DNA from: CAYYIS01 sp964470965
Lineage (GTDB): Bacteria > JAAXHH01 > JABIQT01
DNA length: 64,000 bases
Assembly (NCBI GenBank): GCA_964470965.1
Contig: CAYYIS010000023.1
Coordinates: 1 to 64,000, forward strand
Direction: 5' to 3'
Shown: piece by piece, positions 38,501 through 47,104 of the stretch
Layout of the letters: each line of letters starts with the position of its first letter
Position numbering within the stretch: the stretch's first letter is position 1
Position numbers and translations under genes: made by a program
Notes under the pieces: generated by a model
What the model was told of the DNA's origin: nothing
What the model saw: the letters and a program-made list of their open reading frames with translations, nothing else
The model's database searches: none

Positions 38501-39333
38501 CAGCCGGAGAAGAGCCTCTTAGTTTCACGGTTCCACGCATCGAGGTCGGCGGTGGATTCTCCACTCAGATTGTGCTGCAGAATCCGACTGATCAAAGGAT
38601 CGGGGGAACAATTAATTTCTTTTCGTCCTCAGGCGGCCCGTTTCCTGTAGAAGGAATGGGGCTTGACGTACCCTATTCTATCGCCGCGAATGGTGTGTTC
38701 GTATGGGATTCTCCTGCAGACGCCAACGTTCCTGAGACTGGCTTTGCGGCCGTCTCAGGCGCAACCCGGCCGATTGTAACCGGAATGGTTCGTCTTAACA
38801 AACGAGGGACCTTGATTTCCGAAAGCGGTGCGGGAGGCGGTTCGGTAACGGAGGCATGGTTTCCCATCGACACCTACCCCTCTGTTGTTAGGCACGGAAG
38901 GACGGATTTTCGGGTCACCCTCGCAAACGGTGGGGCGCAACCCGCCGACCTCCGTCTTATTCTCTACAACCCGGTAGGAAAAGAATTATACCGTTTGAAC
39001 CAGATCCTCCCACCGGGGCGCCAGCTTGACTTCACACAGGTTGATCTGGCAGACCGAGGGAAATTCAAGGGAAGCCTTCGGATCGTCAGCGATCTGCCTG
39101 TCTCAATCACGGCACACCAGCTTACGAAAAATGTACGAAATGAGACCATCATGACCCAGTTGCCTTCCATGCGTTCGAACGTTGCGAGTAAAGGCGTTAT
39201 ATTTCCCTGGTTCATAGACGGCCCCACAATCGCCACGCAACTCTTCGTCTTGAGAAAGGGGGTCCCTGCGACGCGGGGTAAGATTGAGTTTTTCGACAGA
39301 AAGGGGCAACCATTGAAAGTGGTTCTGCGATAG
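35530..39333 (+). CDS. giant secreted beta-propeller protein B with in-frame UGA at codon 60 (candidate selenoprotein)
   Basis: ATG 35530 lies 15 nt after gene A with an AAAGGAG site. A signal peptide ends PVMVFAQ. Codon 60 is TGA (35707-35709) in HSVW-TGA-PPQ, the same codon number and context as in gene A. The frame continues to 39333, for 1267 residues. Eleven propeller-type repeats (about 64-815) precede C-terminal beta-sandwich-like repeats ending RKGQPLKVVLR. No start codon of any usual kind lies between the TGA and GTG 35896, so reinitiation would also drop the whole first repeat (LDSVHNRLFV). Synonymous differences between A and B upstream of the TGA show selection on that protein sequence. 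Function unknown; tandem duplication with gene A is clear but old. Confidence 0.75.
35720..35737 (+). promoter_or_regulatory. SECIS-like stem-loop downstream of UGA in propeller gene B
   Basis: GGGCGCT (35720-35726) pairs with AGCGTCC (35731-35737), seven pairs including one G-U, around the loop GGAT (35727-35730). The distance from the TGA to the loop is again exactly 17 nt. Two G-C pairs (35718-35719 with 35742-35743) can extend it below a 4-nt bulge, as in gene A. Where the 5' arm differs from gene A (A to G), pairing with U is kept. Confidence 0.6.
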
Positions 39334-39384
39334 AAAAAAAATGAGCTTGACGGGCTCCTACCAAGCACCGCCATGAACACAGCA

Positions 39385-39428
39385 CGAATAAACAACGTGG
39401 GGCCAAGCGCCTGTATGTTGTTTATTCG
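39385..39428. terminator. 12-bp inverted repeat after the propeller operon
   Basis: CGAATAAACAAC (39385-39396) and GTTGTTTATTCG (39417-39428) are perfect inverted copies around a 20-nt loop, 51 bp after gene B. There is no T-tract, so it may stop transcription inefficiently or protect the 3' end of the mRNA. Confidence 0.45.
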
Positions 39429-39440
39429 GCATTATTTCGC

Positions 39441-39469
39441 TTGACATTTAACTAATTTTCAGACATACT
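39441..39469 (+). promoter_or_regulatory. putative promoter of the first HD-domain gene
   Basis: TTGACA at 39441-39446 is a perfect -35; CATACT at 39464-39469 is a four-of-six -10 with a 17-bp spacer. The region is AT-rich and lies about 105 nt ahead of the ATG at 39574. Confidence 0.5.
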
Positions 39470-39491
39470 TGTAAAAAATATCAAATAGTAA

Positions 39492-39508
39492 GATTATTTT
39501 AAATAATC
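39492..39508. promoter_or_regulatory. palindromic operator-like site
   Basis: GATTATTT (39492-39499) and AAATAATC (39501-39508) form a perfect 8-bp palindrome with a one-base centre, about 22 bp downstream of the putative -10. Size and position fit a dimeric repressor site acting on the HD-domain gene. No regulator gene is adjacent. Confidence 0.4.
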
Positions 39509-39573
39509 AGGTTTTCCTTCGTGTCAAACTCATGCGGTCTTAGAAACCGCTGAACCCCGGGAGGTTTTACGCC

Positions 39574-40383
39574 ATGGATCAGGAACTTGATGTCATCGGA
39601 GCGCCGCTTAAAATTGACAGAAGAGCCTTTATTGCGAAATTGGGCGGTAGTGCAGCCGTTCTTACTATGGCTCCGGAACTCCTTGCTGAAGAACTCGAAG
39701 ATGAAATGCTCCGAGAACTTGATAAACCAATTCAGCAGAAGACACCCATGCAGGAGGAAAGCGAGGAACCAACAAACCGCCGGGGAACAGGGCGGATTTT
39801 CACTGACACGAAAGAGCTGGCACCAATGCCGGACAAACCGACATTTATTGACTTTTACAAGGCTCGTTTTTCACCTGGCAGACACGGGTTGCAGAGTGCG
39901 ACTAATGCCTTGGAGACGGGCCAGCCGGAGAGAACGGTCTTTGCTTGTCTAGTTCATGACACTGTGCAGAATTTGGTCCGGAGTGATCATGGATATTGGG
40001 GGGCACAGCTCTTCGGCCCCTATGTGGACGAACGCATAGCTTGGGGTATTCGATACCACCAAGCATTGCGTTTCTTTCCTGACGACGAAGTGGGGTATGC
40101 GTATCCGGAAATGTACAACCGAATCTTCGGTAAAGATTACCAGGTTGAGGATTATATTCAGAGAGATTATGAAATGGTCCGCAACCACAAATGGTATATG
40201 GAATCCCGTTTGATTACCGTGAATGACCAATATGGATTCGTTCCCGGATACGAACCTTCGCTTGACCCGTTTATAGATATTATAGGGCGCCAGTTCAAAC
40301 AGCCTAAAGAGGGTCTTGGCCAGGACAACAGCCCATCGGCGCATATGTGGCGCACTCTACAGAATCCGGAACGGCCACTTTGA
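39574..40383 (+). CDS. Tat-exported HD-domain protein, MIOX/PhnZ-like metal site (copy 1)
   Basis: 269 residues. A twin-arginine signal (DRRAFIAKLGGSAAVLTMA) is followed by an acidic linker and the HD core. Candidate ligands are His104 (GRHGLQSAT), His128-Asp129 (CLVHDT), His139 (SDHGYWGAQL), His162 (IRYHQALRF) and Asp218 (VNDQY). This H-HD-H-H-D series matches the six-ligand pattern of myo-inositol oxygenase and PhnZ, which are mixed-valent diiron oxygenases; phosphohydrolase activity is the alternative. All ligands are conserved in the paralogue at 51624. GGGAGG precedes the start, and two hairpins follow the stop. Substrate unknown; the exported location is unusual for this fold. Confidence 0.75.
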   Translation: MDQELDVIGAPLKIDRRAFIAKLGGSAAVLTMAPELLAEELEDEMLRELDKPIQQKTPMQEESEEPTNRRGTGRIFTDTKELAPMPDKPTFIDFYKARFSPGRHGLQSATNALETGQPERTVFACLVHDTVQNLVRSDHGYWGAQLFGPYVDERIAWGIRYHQALRFFPDDEVGYAYPEMYNRIFGKDYQVEDYIQRDYEMVRNHKWYMESRLITVNDQYGFVPGYEPSLDPFIDIIGRQFKQPKEGLGQDNSPSAHMWRTLQNPERPL

Positions 40384-40401
40384 TCGGAAAAGCAAAGAAT
40401 C

Positions 40402-40437
40402 AAGGTTAGAATTCCCGCTTCTGGGAATTCTAACCTT
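40402..40437. repeat. perfect 15-bp inverted repeat
   Basis: AAGGTTAGAATTCCC (40402-40416) and its exact inverted copy (40423-40437) enclose a 6-nt loop, GCTTCT, 18 bp after the HD-domain stop. It is not followed by a T-tract and lies just ahead of a standard terminator. It could be an RNA-stabilising 3' hairpin. Confidence 0.7.
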
Positions 40438-40440
40438 GCG

Positions 40441-40475
40441 GGCCGGAGCGGCACTCTCTGCTCCGGCCTTTTTAT
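40441..40475 (+). terminator. rho-independent terminator after HD-domain gene 1
   Basis: GGCCGGAGC (40441-40449) and GCTCCGGCC (40460-40468) form a perfect 9-bp GC-rich stem with a 10-nt loop, followed at once by TTTTTATTTAT. This is a textbook intrinsic terminator. Confidence 0.88.
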
Positions 40476-40509
40476 TTATAAACCATCTTCACAGAAAAGG
40501 ACACTAACT

Positions 40510-40938
40510 ATGAATCGGTTCATGTTCGTATTTCTTGCGGTTTTATTTAACCTGAACCTGCAGCCGTTTGATGCGGCCGCACAGGAAAGGACTGAAAACA
40601 TTCTGGCGGACTTTGACACCGTCCTGGTAAATAACCTTGGTCGTACGTGGACCATCGATTCCGTCGGTACAACGGACGGAATAACGCGCATTGTTACAGG
40701 CCTGGACGAACTCACAGAAGCCCGCTATCGCGTCATGGTGGGATTGCTCTGTAGAGACCTTTCAAAAACCCCGCAAGTCGTTTCAATACTGAAGGAAATC
40801 GTGGTCTTAAACAAACAGGAAAATCAAGGCTATGTCTTTGAAAAAATAGACAGCTATCAAACCGTTCTAAAAAATTATGGTCAAAAGCAGAAAACGGCCA
40901 TCATGAAAAACTCACGCATCTTTAAGAAACCGGAATAG
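40510..40938 (+). CDS. small secreted protein of unknown function
   Basis: 142 residues. A signal peptide covers about 1-24 (MNRFMFVFLAVLFNLNLQPF, cleavage near DAAAQ). The mature part is polar and probably mixed alpha/beta; it begins ERTENILADFDTVLVNNLGR. No family was recognised. AAAAGGA lies upstream of the start. It stands alone between the terminator of the HD gene and the oxalate operon promoter region, so no role can be inferred from neighbours. Confidence 0.55.
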   Translation: MNRFMFVFLAVLFNLNLQPFDAAAQERTENILADFDTVLVNNLGRTWTIDSVGTTDGITRIVTGLDELTEARYRVMVGLLCRDLSKTPQVVSILKEIVVLNKQENQGYVFEKIDSYQTVLKNYGQKQKTAIMKNSRIFKKPE

Positions 40939-41428
40939 TCCCTGCTTCGAGAGAGTTTTTTTCTATCGTGGTATAGGACAGAGTTTCTGGATAGGTGGGG
41001 GCAGTTCAATAGGGGTGATTTTGTCACCATCGAGGGCACCCTCTCACCGGCAGAGAACGATGTCTTGTGCCACGTGCTCGACAAGACTACCGGTGTTTGA
41101 CAAGGTGGCTGCCAGTACAGACACAAATAGAAGGGCGGCAAGTTGGTGGCACTGGCCCCGCAGCCGCTTGGATCATCCCCTTAATCGCACACATAGAATT
41201 TCAATTTACCCAAAAGTTTATGTGATAGCCCCCTCCCAATATTGTTTTCTGAATGTGCGGCCGCAGGCGTTAACAAGACCGGAATATGCCTTGACAAATA
41301 CAATCCCACCTGTTAAATAAGGAAGTTGCCAATCTTGGGCGAGTGCGAACGATCTCCCTTTTAAGAGATTAATCGATATCCATCCCCACCTTATCCAACA
41401 CCTTTACATTGTAGTTCTGGAGTAATCA
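40939..41428. other. 490-bp intergenic region ahead of the oxalate cluster
   Basis: No convincing gene is present; a frame at 41015-41320 has no motif and an implausible composition. A candidate promoter for the cluster is TTGACA (41291-41296) with TTAAAT (41313-41318), spacer 16 bp, about 110 nt before the first ATG. Confidence 0.4.
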
Positions 41429-43561
41429 ATGGCCTGGGATCAGGTTCCCGTAAGAATGATCATAGATCAGGTTCGAATTGAAAGGCGCAGCGCTCTGACT
41501 CCCTTGGAGTGTCGGACCATATGCAGTTGCTATGACATTCCCACGCCAAGGCAAGGGATTGCCCATTCAGCGGATGAAGCCGTGCGCGTGGCTGAAGAAA
41601 TCGGGTATCCTGTCATACTCAAAATTGTTTCTCCGGATATATTGCACAAAACGGATGCAGGAGGTGTGCTTGCAGACCTCACAGAAGCGTCCCAGGTAGA
41701 ACAGGGCTATGATACGATCGTAAAAAATGCACAGGCGTTCAAGGCCGACGCTCGTGTTGTGGGTGTTCAGGTACAACAAATGGTTCCGGCTGAACAGGAA
41801 GTGATTGTCGGTGGGATGACAGATCCAGGCTTTGGTAAACTGGTCGCCTTTGGGTTGGGTGGGATATTGGTAGAAGTGCTGAAAGACATAACCTTTCGGC
41901 TTGCTCCGGTGACCCTCGAAGAAGCACTTGCCATGATCGATAGCATCAAGACGGCGGAAATATTGCACGGTGTTCGCGGGGGAGATGCCGTGGATCGAGA
42001 TGCCTTGGCCTCCGTCATTCAGAATGTGTCCCAACTCCTCCATGATATTCCCGAAATTGTTGAGATGGATTTGAATCCGGTGTTTACCGGGAAGAACGGT
42101 GCAACGGCTGTAGATGTTCGAATATTAGTCGATTTCACGGCAAAAGAAGCCGTTTTTCGGCCCTCCCAGGAAGAGATCATAACGGCGATGAACCGCATCA
42201 TGAAGCCGGATACCGTGGCCGTGATCGGTGCTTCCTCCGAAGAAGGGAAAATCGGGAATTCGGTCATGAAAAATCTCATCAATGGTGGGTATGAGGGTGA
42301 GATCCTTCCCGTGAATCCAAAAGCGGACGAAATTCTGGGATTAAAATGTTATCGTAGTGTCTTGGATATTCCGGGCAAGGTCGATATCGCCGTGTTTGCT
42401 ATTCCTGCGAAGTTTGTATCTCAGACGCTGGAGGAAGTGGGTGAAAAAGGAGTGGCCGGGGCGATCATGATTCCTTCCGGGTTCGCCGAAGTGGGGGAAA
42501 CAGAGTTGCAGCGGGAAATGGTAACCATAGCCCGCAAACACAACATCCGGATTATGGGGCCAAATATATACGGTTTCTACTATACTCCCCAAAATCTGTG
42601 TGCCACGTTCTGCACGCCGTATGATTACAAAGGCGGGGCCGCCCTCTCGTCCCAGAGCGGCGGCGTAGGCATGGCGATCATCGGTTTCAGCCGTTCAGCC
42701 AAGATGGGGGTGTCGGCCATTGTCGGATTGGGCAACAAATCGGATTTGGACGAGGATGATCTCCTCACCTTTTTCGAGCAAGATAATAACACCCAGGTTA
42801 TCGCGATGCATGTAGAAGACCTGAAAGACGGCCGCACTTTCGCCGAAGTAGCCGGTCGCGTGTCGAAGAAGAAACCGATCGTGGTGCTGAAAGCAGGGCG
42901 TACGGCGGCAGGTGCCAGGGCCGCAGCATCCCATACTGGCGCACTTGCCGGAAATGCAAAGATTTACGAGGACATCCTGCAGGCCAGCGGCGTCATCCAA
43001 GCGAGAAATCTCAATGACATGCTCCAGTTTGCCCGGGGTCTTCCAATTCTACCTGCGCCCAAGGGCGAAAATATTGTGATTATCACAGGGGCGGGTGGTT
43101 CGGGTGTGCTGCTTTCTGACGCTTGTGTCGAATATGGATTAAACCTCATGCACATGCCTCAGGATCTGGATGCCGCATTCAGGGAATTTATTCCGCCTTT
43201 TGGCGCCGCAGGAAATCCGGTTGACATTACGGGTGGAGAACCCCCGTCTACCTATCAGAAAACGATTAAACTCGGGCTGGAAGATGACCGTATTCATGCT
43301 CTGATCCTTGGATACTGGCACACTATCGTCACACCTCCGATGGTGTTTGCCACCCTGGTGGCCGAAACAGTGGCCCAAGCAAAAGAGAAGGGCATTCACA
43401 AACCGATCGTTGCTTCCCTGGTAGGAGATGTGGAAGTTGAAGAGGCCGCAGAGTACCTGTATGATCGCGGTATTGTGGCGTATCCTTACAGAACGGAATT
43501 ACCGGTCGCAGTGCTTGGCGCAAAATATGCGTGGAGCCGTGCCGCCGAGTTGCTTTCATAA
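41429..43561 (+). CDS. ADP-forming acyl-CoA synthetase-like protein (fused beta-alpha)
   Basis: 710 residues. An N-terminal ATP-grasp (beta) domain holds EEIGYPVILKIVSPDILHKT and VQVQQMVPAEQEVIVGGMTD. It is followed from about residue 245 by a CoA-binding domain (TVAVIGASSEEGKIGN) and a succinyl-CoA-ligase-like domain whose phosphohistidine region is AAASHTGALAGN. Domain order beta-then-alpha is reversed relative to classical acetyl-CoA synthetase (ADP-forming). It is the first gene of the oxalate cluster, so it may activate oxalate or recover ATP from formyl-CoA; this is inference. GGAG lies upstream of the ATG. The Nramp-like gene follows by 24 nt. Confidence 0.8.
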   Translation: MAWDQVPVRMIIDQVRIERRSALTPLECRTICSCYDIPTPRQGIAHSADEAVRVAEEIGYPVILKIVSPDILHKTDAGGVLADLTEASQVEQGYDTIVKNAQAFKADARVVGVQVQQMVPAEQEVIVGGMTDPGFGKLVAFGLGGILVEVLKDITFRLAPVTLEEALAMIDSIKTAEILHGVRGGDAVDRDALASVIQNVSQLLHDIPEIVEMDLNPVFTGKNGATAVDVRILVDFTAKEAVFRPSQEEIITAMNRIMKPDTVAVIGASSEEGKIGNSVMKNLINGGYEGEILPVNPKADEILGLKCYRSVLDIPGKVDIAVFAIPAKFVSQTLEEVGEKGVAGAIMIPSGFAEVGETELQREMVTIARKHNIRIMGPNIYGFYYTPQNLCATFCTPYDYKGGAALSSQSGGVGMAIIGFSRSAKMGVSAIVGLGNKSDLDEDDLLTFFEQDNNTQVIAMHVEDLKDGRTFAEVAGRVSKKKPIVVLKAGRTAAGARAAASHTGALAGNAKIYEDILQASGVIQARNLNDMLQFARGLPILPAPKGENIVIITGAGGSGVLLSDACVEYGLNLMHMPQDLDAAFREFIPPFGAAGNPVDITGGEPPSTYQKTIKLGLEDDRIHALILGYWHTIVTPPMVFATLVAETVAQAKEKGIHKPIVASLVGDVEVEEAAEYLYDRGIVAYPYRTELPVAVLGAKYAWSRAAELLS

Positions 43562-43585
43562 TTAGTGCAACCAGGAGCAGGGGCA

Positions 43586-45079
43586 ATGGAAGACCAACAG
43601 ATAAAGACCGTAAATGATGAGAGTAAACTGCAGGATTTAGATCTGCCGAAAATGGATGCCCGGAGTCTGATACGCCATTTCGGTCCCGGGATGATGTTAA
43701 TGATGACCGGAATCGGTACCAGTCACCTGGTGACTGCACCCACTGCCGGAGGACGCTTCTCTTTCGCGTTATTGTGGTGCATTCTTCTTGCATATGTTTT
43801 CAAATATTACGGTTTTGAGATGGCGTTCCGGTTCACCAATGCTACCGGAAAAAGTATCATGGACGCTTACGGAACAGCCTGGAAAAAATGGCCTTTATGG
43901 TATGTGATGGTGACGACCATTATACAATGTGCCATTGGGCAGGCTGGAAGGCTGATCGCTGCCGCCGCCGTCCTGTATTATTTTTTCTCGGTATATCTGG
44001 GCTGGGGCTTTCCCATATGGTCCTATGGGATGATATTAGGCGTGGTCTCCGTTACGATTATCCTCACAGGATCTTACTCGACGATTGAGGCGGTTGCGAA
44101 AATTGCCTCGGGTATGCTTTTAGCATCCTCGGTGGCAGTATTCCTGGTCAAACCGGCGCCCATATCTGCCATGGGCAACTTCTTTCTATTCGACATGCCG
44201 GACGGCTCCTGGCTGATCGTTGCCGCCTTCCTCGGCCTTCTACCTACCGGCATCGATGTTTCACTACAAGCTTCGGAATGGGGAAAAGCAAAAAAAGCAG
44301 GTATGGGAAAAATTCGCACTCAACTAGAAACGATGGGTCTGGCAAAATCATTTGACCCGTTCACCTCCGGCAAAGACGACCTGAGAGCGGATACTGTCAA
44401 TTTGCCGCCCCATGCCCTGGAGTACTGTCGGAGATGGTTTAAAATTGGGTTGTGGGATTTTCGCCTGGGCCATTTGATCTCGTTTGTTATCGCCTGTATA
44501 TTCTTACTGCTGGCCGCGGTATGGCTGTACCCCAGCTCTGTAGAAGGACGCGCAGTGATGGGAGAAATAGCGAGGATTTTTACAGAGAGCGTTGGACCGT
44601 GGATGATGATATTGTTTATTCTAGGGGCTTTTGCCGCTACATTTTCTACCGTCTTTAACTATTTTGACGGCTGGCCAAGGGTAGTTGGCGCCTGTTGCAG
44701 GAATTTATTCAAACCGACTGCCAAGCTGACCGGAATTGCGAAAAACGAGTTGACCGACGAACATCGTAAGAAATGGTATTCTGAGTACAATATATATCGA
44801 ATGACCATGTTCTTTTCCTTGATTACGGCCGTCTTGATTATCGTCGGGATACCAAGGCCTGTGTTTCTGGTTCTTGTCGCTTCGGCATTGGCGTACTTCA
44901 TAGCGCCGGTCGTCTTCTTTTTGAATTTTTATTACTGTTTAACTGTAATTCCTAAAGAGGATACCACCTTTTATCCGTCACGATTTGCACGCTGGTTCAG
45001 TTGGTTGAGTTTGGTGGTTTTTGTTGGAATGAGTGCTCTACTCATTTTAGCCCGAATATTCGATATTCAATTAAACTGA
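43586..45079 (+). CDS. Nramp-family-like transporter
   Basis: 497 residues with about eleven hydrophobic segments. The N-terminus HFGPGMMLMMTGIGTSHLVT corresponds to the Nramp TM1 block, normally G-x-DPGN; here it reads G-x-GTSH, so the metal-binding Asp/Asn are missing. That suggests transport of something other than divalent metal, or a changed mechanism. Its position between an acyl-CoA synthetase and oxalyl-CoA decarboxylase makes an oxalate or related acid a candidate substrate (inference). Start ATG 43586 is set by AGGAGCAGGGG; an earlier in-frame TTG lacks a site. Confidence 0.72.
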   Translation: MEDQQIKTVNDESKLQDLDLPKMDARSLIRHFGPGMMLMMTGIGTSHLVTAPTAGGRFSFALLWCILLAYVFKYYGFEMAFRFTNATGKSIMDAYGTAWKKWPLWYVMVTTIIQCAIGQAGRLIAAAAVLYYFFSVYLGWGFPIWSYGMILGVVSVTIILTGSYSTIEAVAKIASGMLLASSVAVFLVKPAPISAMGNFFLFDMPDGSWLIVAAFLGLLPTGIDVSLQASEWGKAKKAGMGKIRTQLETMGLAKSFDPFTSGKDDLRADTVNLPPHALEYCRRWFKIGLWDFRLGHLISFVIACIFLLLAAVWLYPSSVEGRAVMGEIARIFTESVGPWMMILFILGAFAATFSTVFNYFDGWPRVVGACCRNLFKPTAKLTGIAKNELTDEHRKKWYSEYNIYRMTMFFSLITAVLIIVGIPRPVFLVLVASALAYFIAPVVFFLNFYYCLTVIPKEDTTFYPSRFARWFSWLSLVVFVGMSALLILARIFDIQLN

Positions 45080-45221
45080 TCAACAACGGGTGATTGGCAC
45101 ATAATCGGTCGGTAACGGCTTGTGCTAGAGCATGGCACGGATTGGTCTGAACAAGTTGAAATGTATGCAAGGTTTTTGAGCCCACCAATTGGAATATTTC
45201 TGGAAAAATGAGGGATACAAA

Positions 45222-46934
45222 ATGGCTGATGCGGGCACACAACAGGAATTAACGGATGGCTTTCATCTAATAATCGACGCGCTCAAACAAAACGATATCA
45301 ACACGATCTATAATGTACCCGGAATCCCGATCACGGATTTGGGCCGTTACATGCAGGCTGAAGGGATGCGGGTTCTTTCGTTCAGACACGAGCAAAATGC
45401 AGGTTATGCTGCCGCCATTGCGGGGTACTTAACGAAAAAACCAGGCGTCTGCATGACCGTATCGGCACCAGGCTTTCTAAATGGTCTGACAGCTTTAGCA
45501 CACGCCACGACCAACTGCTTTCCCATGATTCTTATCAGCGGCTCATCGGAGCGAGAAATTGTTGATCTGCAGCAAGGCGATTATGAAGAAATGGATCAGC
45601 TGGCAATTGCCAAGCCGCTCTGCAAGGCAGCCTACCGCATATTAGCAGCAGAAGACATCGGCATTGGTATAGCACGGGCCATCCGCTCAGCTGTTTCCGG
45701 CCGGCCGGGAGGCGTCTATCTTGATCTTCCTGCAAAGCTCATTGGACAAACCATGGATGCTGAAGTCGGTGCGAAGACACTTGTCAAGGTCATCGACGCC
45801 GCCCCCCGCCAGTTGCCATCCCCGGAGTCTGTGGCGCGTGCGCGGGATGTCATAAGGAGCGCCAAGCGTCCCCTGGTTATCCTGGGTAAGGGTGCTGCCT
45901 ATGCTCAGTCTGATGATGAGATCCGTGCGTTTATTGAGAAGAGCGGTATTCCATATCTACCTATGAGTATGGCTAAAGGGCTGCTGCCCGATACGCATCC
46001 GCAATCAGCAGGACCGGCAAGGTCGCTGGTCTTGAAAGAAGCTGATGTAGTTGTAATAATCGGCGCGCGTATCAACTGGCTCCTTTCACACGGCAAGGGT
46101 AAATCCTGGGGTGAAAAACCCAAGAAATTTGTACAGATTGATATCGAGCCCAAAGAAATCGACAGTAATGTCCAGATAGCGGCTCCCTTGGTCGGCGATA
46201 TCGGCTCTTGTGTTTCTGCACTTCTCAAGAGCATGGGGGATGATTGGCGTGTTCCGCCCGCTGAATGGACAGAGGCTGTCCGCTCGAAGAAAGATACCAA
46301 CATAGAACGAATGGCACCGAAGTTGGAAAACAATAATGTACCAATGGATTATCACGGGGCGCTGGGTGCCCTGCGCACCATTGTCAAAGAGCGGCCAGAT
46401 ACTATCCTCGTTAATGAAGGTGCCAATACCCTTGATATAGCCCGTAGCGTCATCGACATGTACAAACCGCGTAAACGGCTTGATGTGGGGACCTGGGGTG
46501 TCATGGGTATCGGGATGGGGCAAGCCATCGGAGCGGCCGTTGAGACGGGTTGCCCCGTGCTCGCCATTGAAGGTGACAGTGCTTTTGGTTTCTCGGGTAT
46601 GGAGGTGGAAACGATTTGCCGCTACAATTTGCCAATTTGTGTCGTCGTCTTTAACAACGGAGGCATTTATAGGGGGACGGATGTGAATCCCACGGGCGGC
46701 ACAGACGTTGCACCGACGGTTTTTGTCAAAGGAGCTCGTTACGACAAGATGATGGAAGCGTTTGGCGGTGTTGGCGTAAATGCCGTATCGCCCAAGGACC
46801 TCGCCCGTGCAGTAAACGAAGCCTTGGACTCCGGTAGGCCCACGCTTGTTAATGCGGTGATTGACGAAAAAGCCGGCACTGAAAGTGGTCGAATTGGTAA
46901 TCTCAATCCCAAAAGTGCCCTATCCAAAAAGTGA
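45222..46934 (+). CDS. oxc: oxalyl-CoA decarboxylase
   Basis: 570 residues, the usual length. TPP-enzyme N-domain: [17 protein letters not shown] with the catalytic glutamate. Oxalyl-CoA-decarboxylase-type blocks follow: [16 protein letters not shown]. The TPP/Mg motif begins [16 protein letters not shown] and ends [11 protein letters not shown]. The enzyme converts oxalyl-CoA to formyl-CoA and CO2 in the cytoplasm. GAGGGA lies upstream of ATG 45222; the in-frame TTG 33 nt earlier is unlikely. Together with the CoA-transferase downstream it forms the standard oxalate-degrading pair. Confidence 0.93.
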   Translation: MADAGTQQELTDGFHLIIDALKQNDINTIYNVPGIPITDLGRYMQAEGMRVLSFRHEQNAGYAAAIAGYLTKKPGVCMTVSAPGFLNGLTALAHATTNCFPMILISGSSEREIVDLQQGDYEEMDQLAIAKPLCKAAYRILAAEDIGIGIARAIRSAVSGRPGGVYLDLPAKLIGQTMDAEVGAKTLVKVIDAAPRQLPSPESVARARDVIRSAKRPLVILGKGAAYAQSDDEIRAFIEKSGIPYLPMSMAKGLLPDTHPQSAGPARSLVLKEADVVVIIGARINWLLSHGKGKSWGEKPKKFVQIDIEPKEIDSNVQIAAPLVGDIGSCVSALLKSMGDDWRVPPAEWTEAVRSKKDTNIERMAPKLENNNVPMDYHGALGALRTIVKERPDTILVNEGANTLDIARSVIDMYKPRKRLDVGTWGVMGIGMGQAIGAAVETGCPVLAIEGDSAFGFSGMEVETICRYNLPICVVVFNNGGIYRGTDVNPTGGTDVAPTVFVKGARYDKMMEAFGGVGVNAVSPKDLARAVNEALDSGRPTLVNAVIDEKAGTESGRIGNLNPKSALSKK

Positions 46935-47104
46935 TCGAGTAATACCGGTTCAACATTGTACGCCCTGGTAAACCTCCGGGTTCATCCGAACCAGTGTGCG
47001 CCGGGAACCAAACGTCAGACGATGTATAATTAATATGGATAGCGGATGGATGGACTCCAGTGGGGTTTTCGGAATTGAACCCCGAAGAAAGGAAGTGAAT
47101 CGTT

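Noticed and set aside
35896..39333. Gene B annotated as starting at GTG 35896
   Set aside because: The first propeller repeat, clearly coding, lies between the TGA and this codon and would be lost, as would the export signal.
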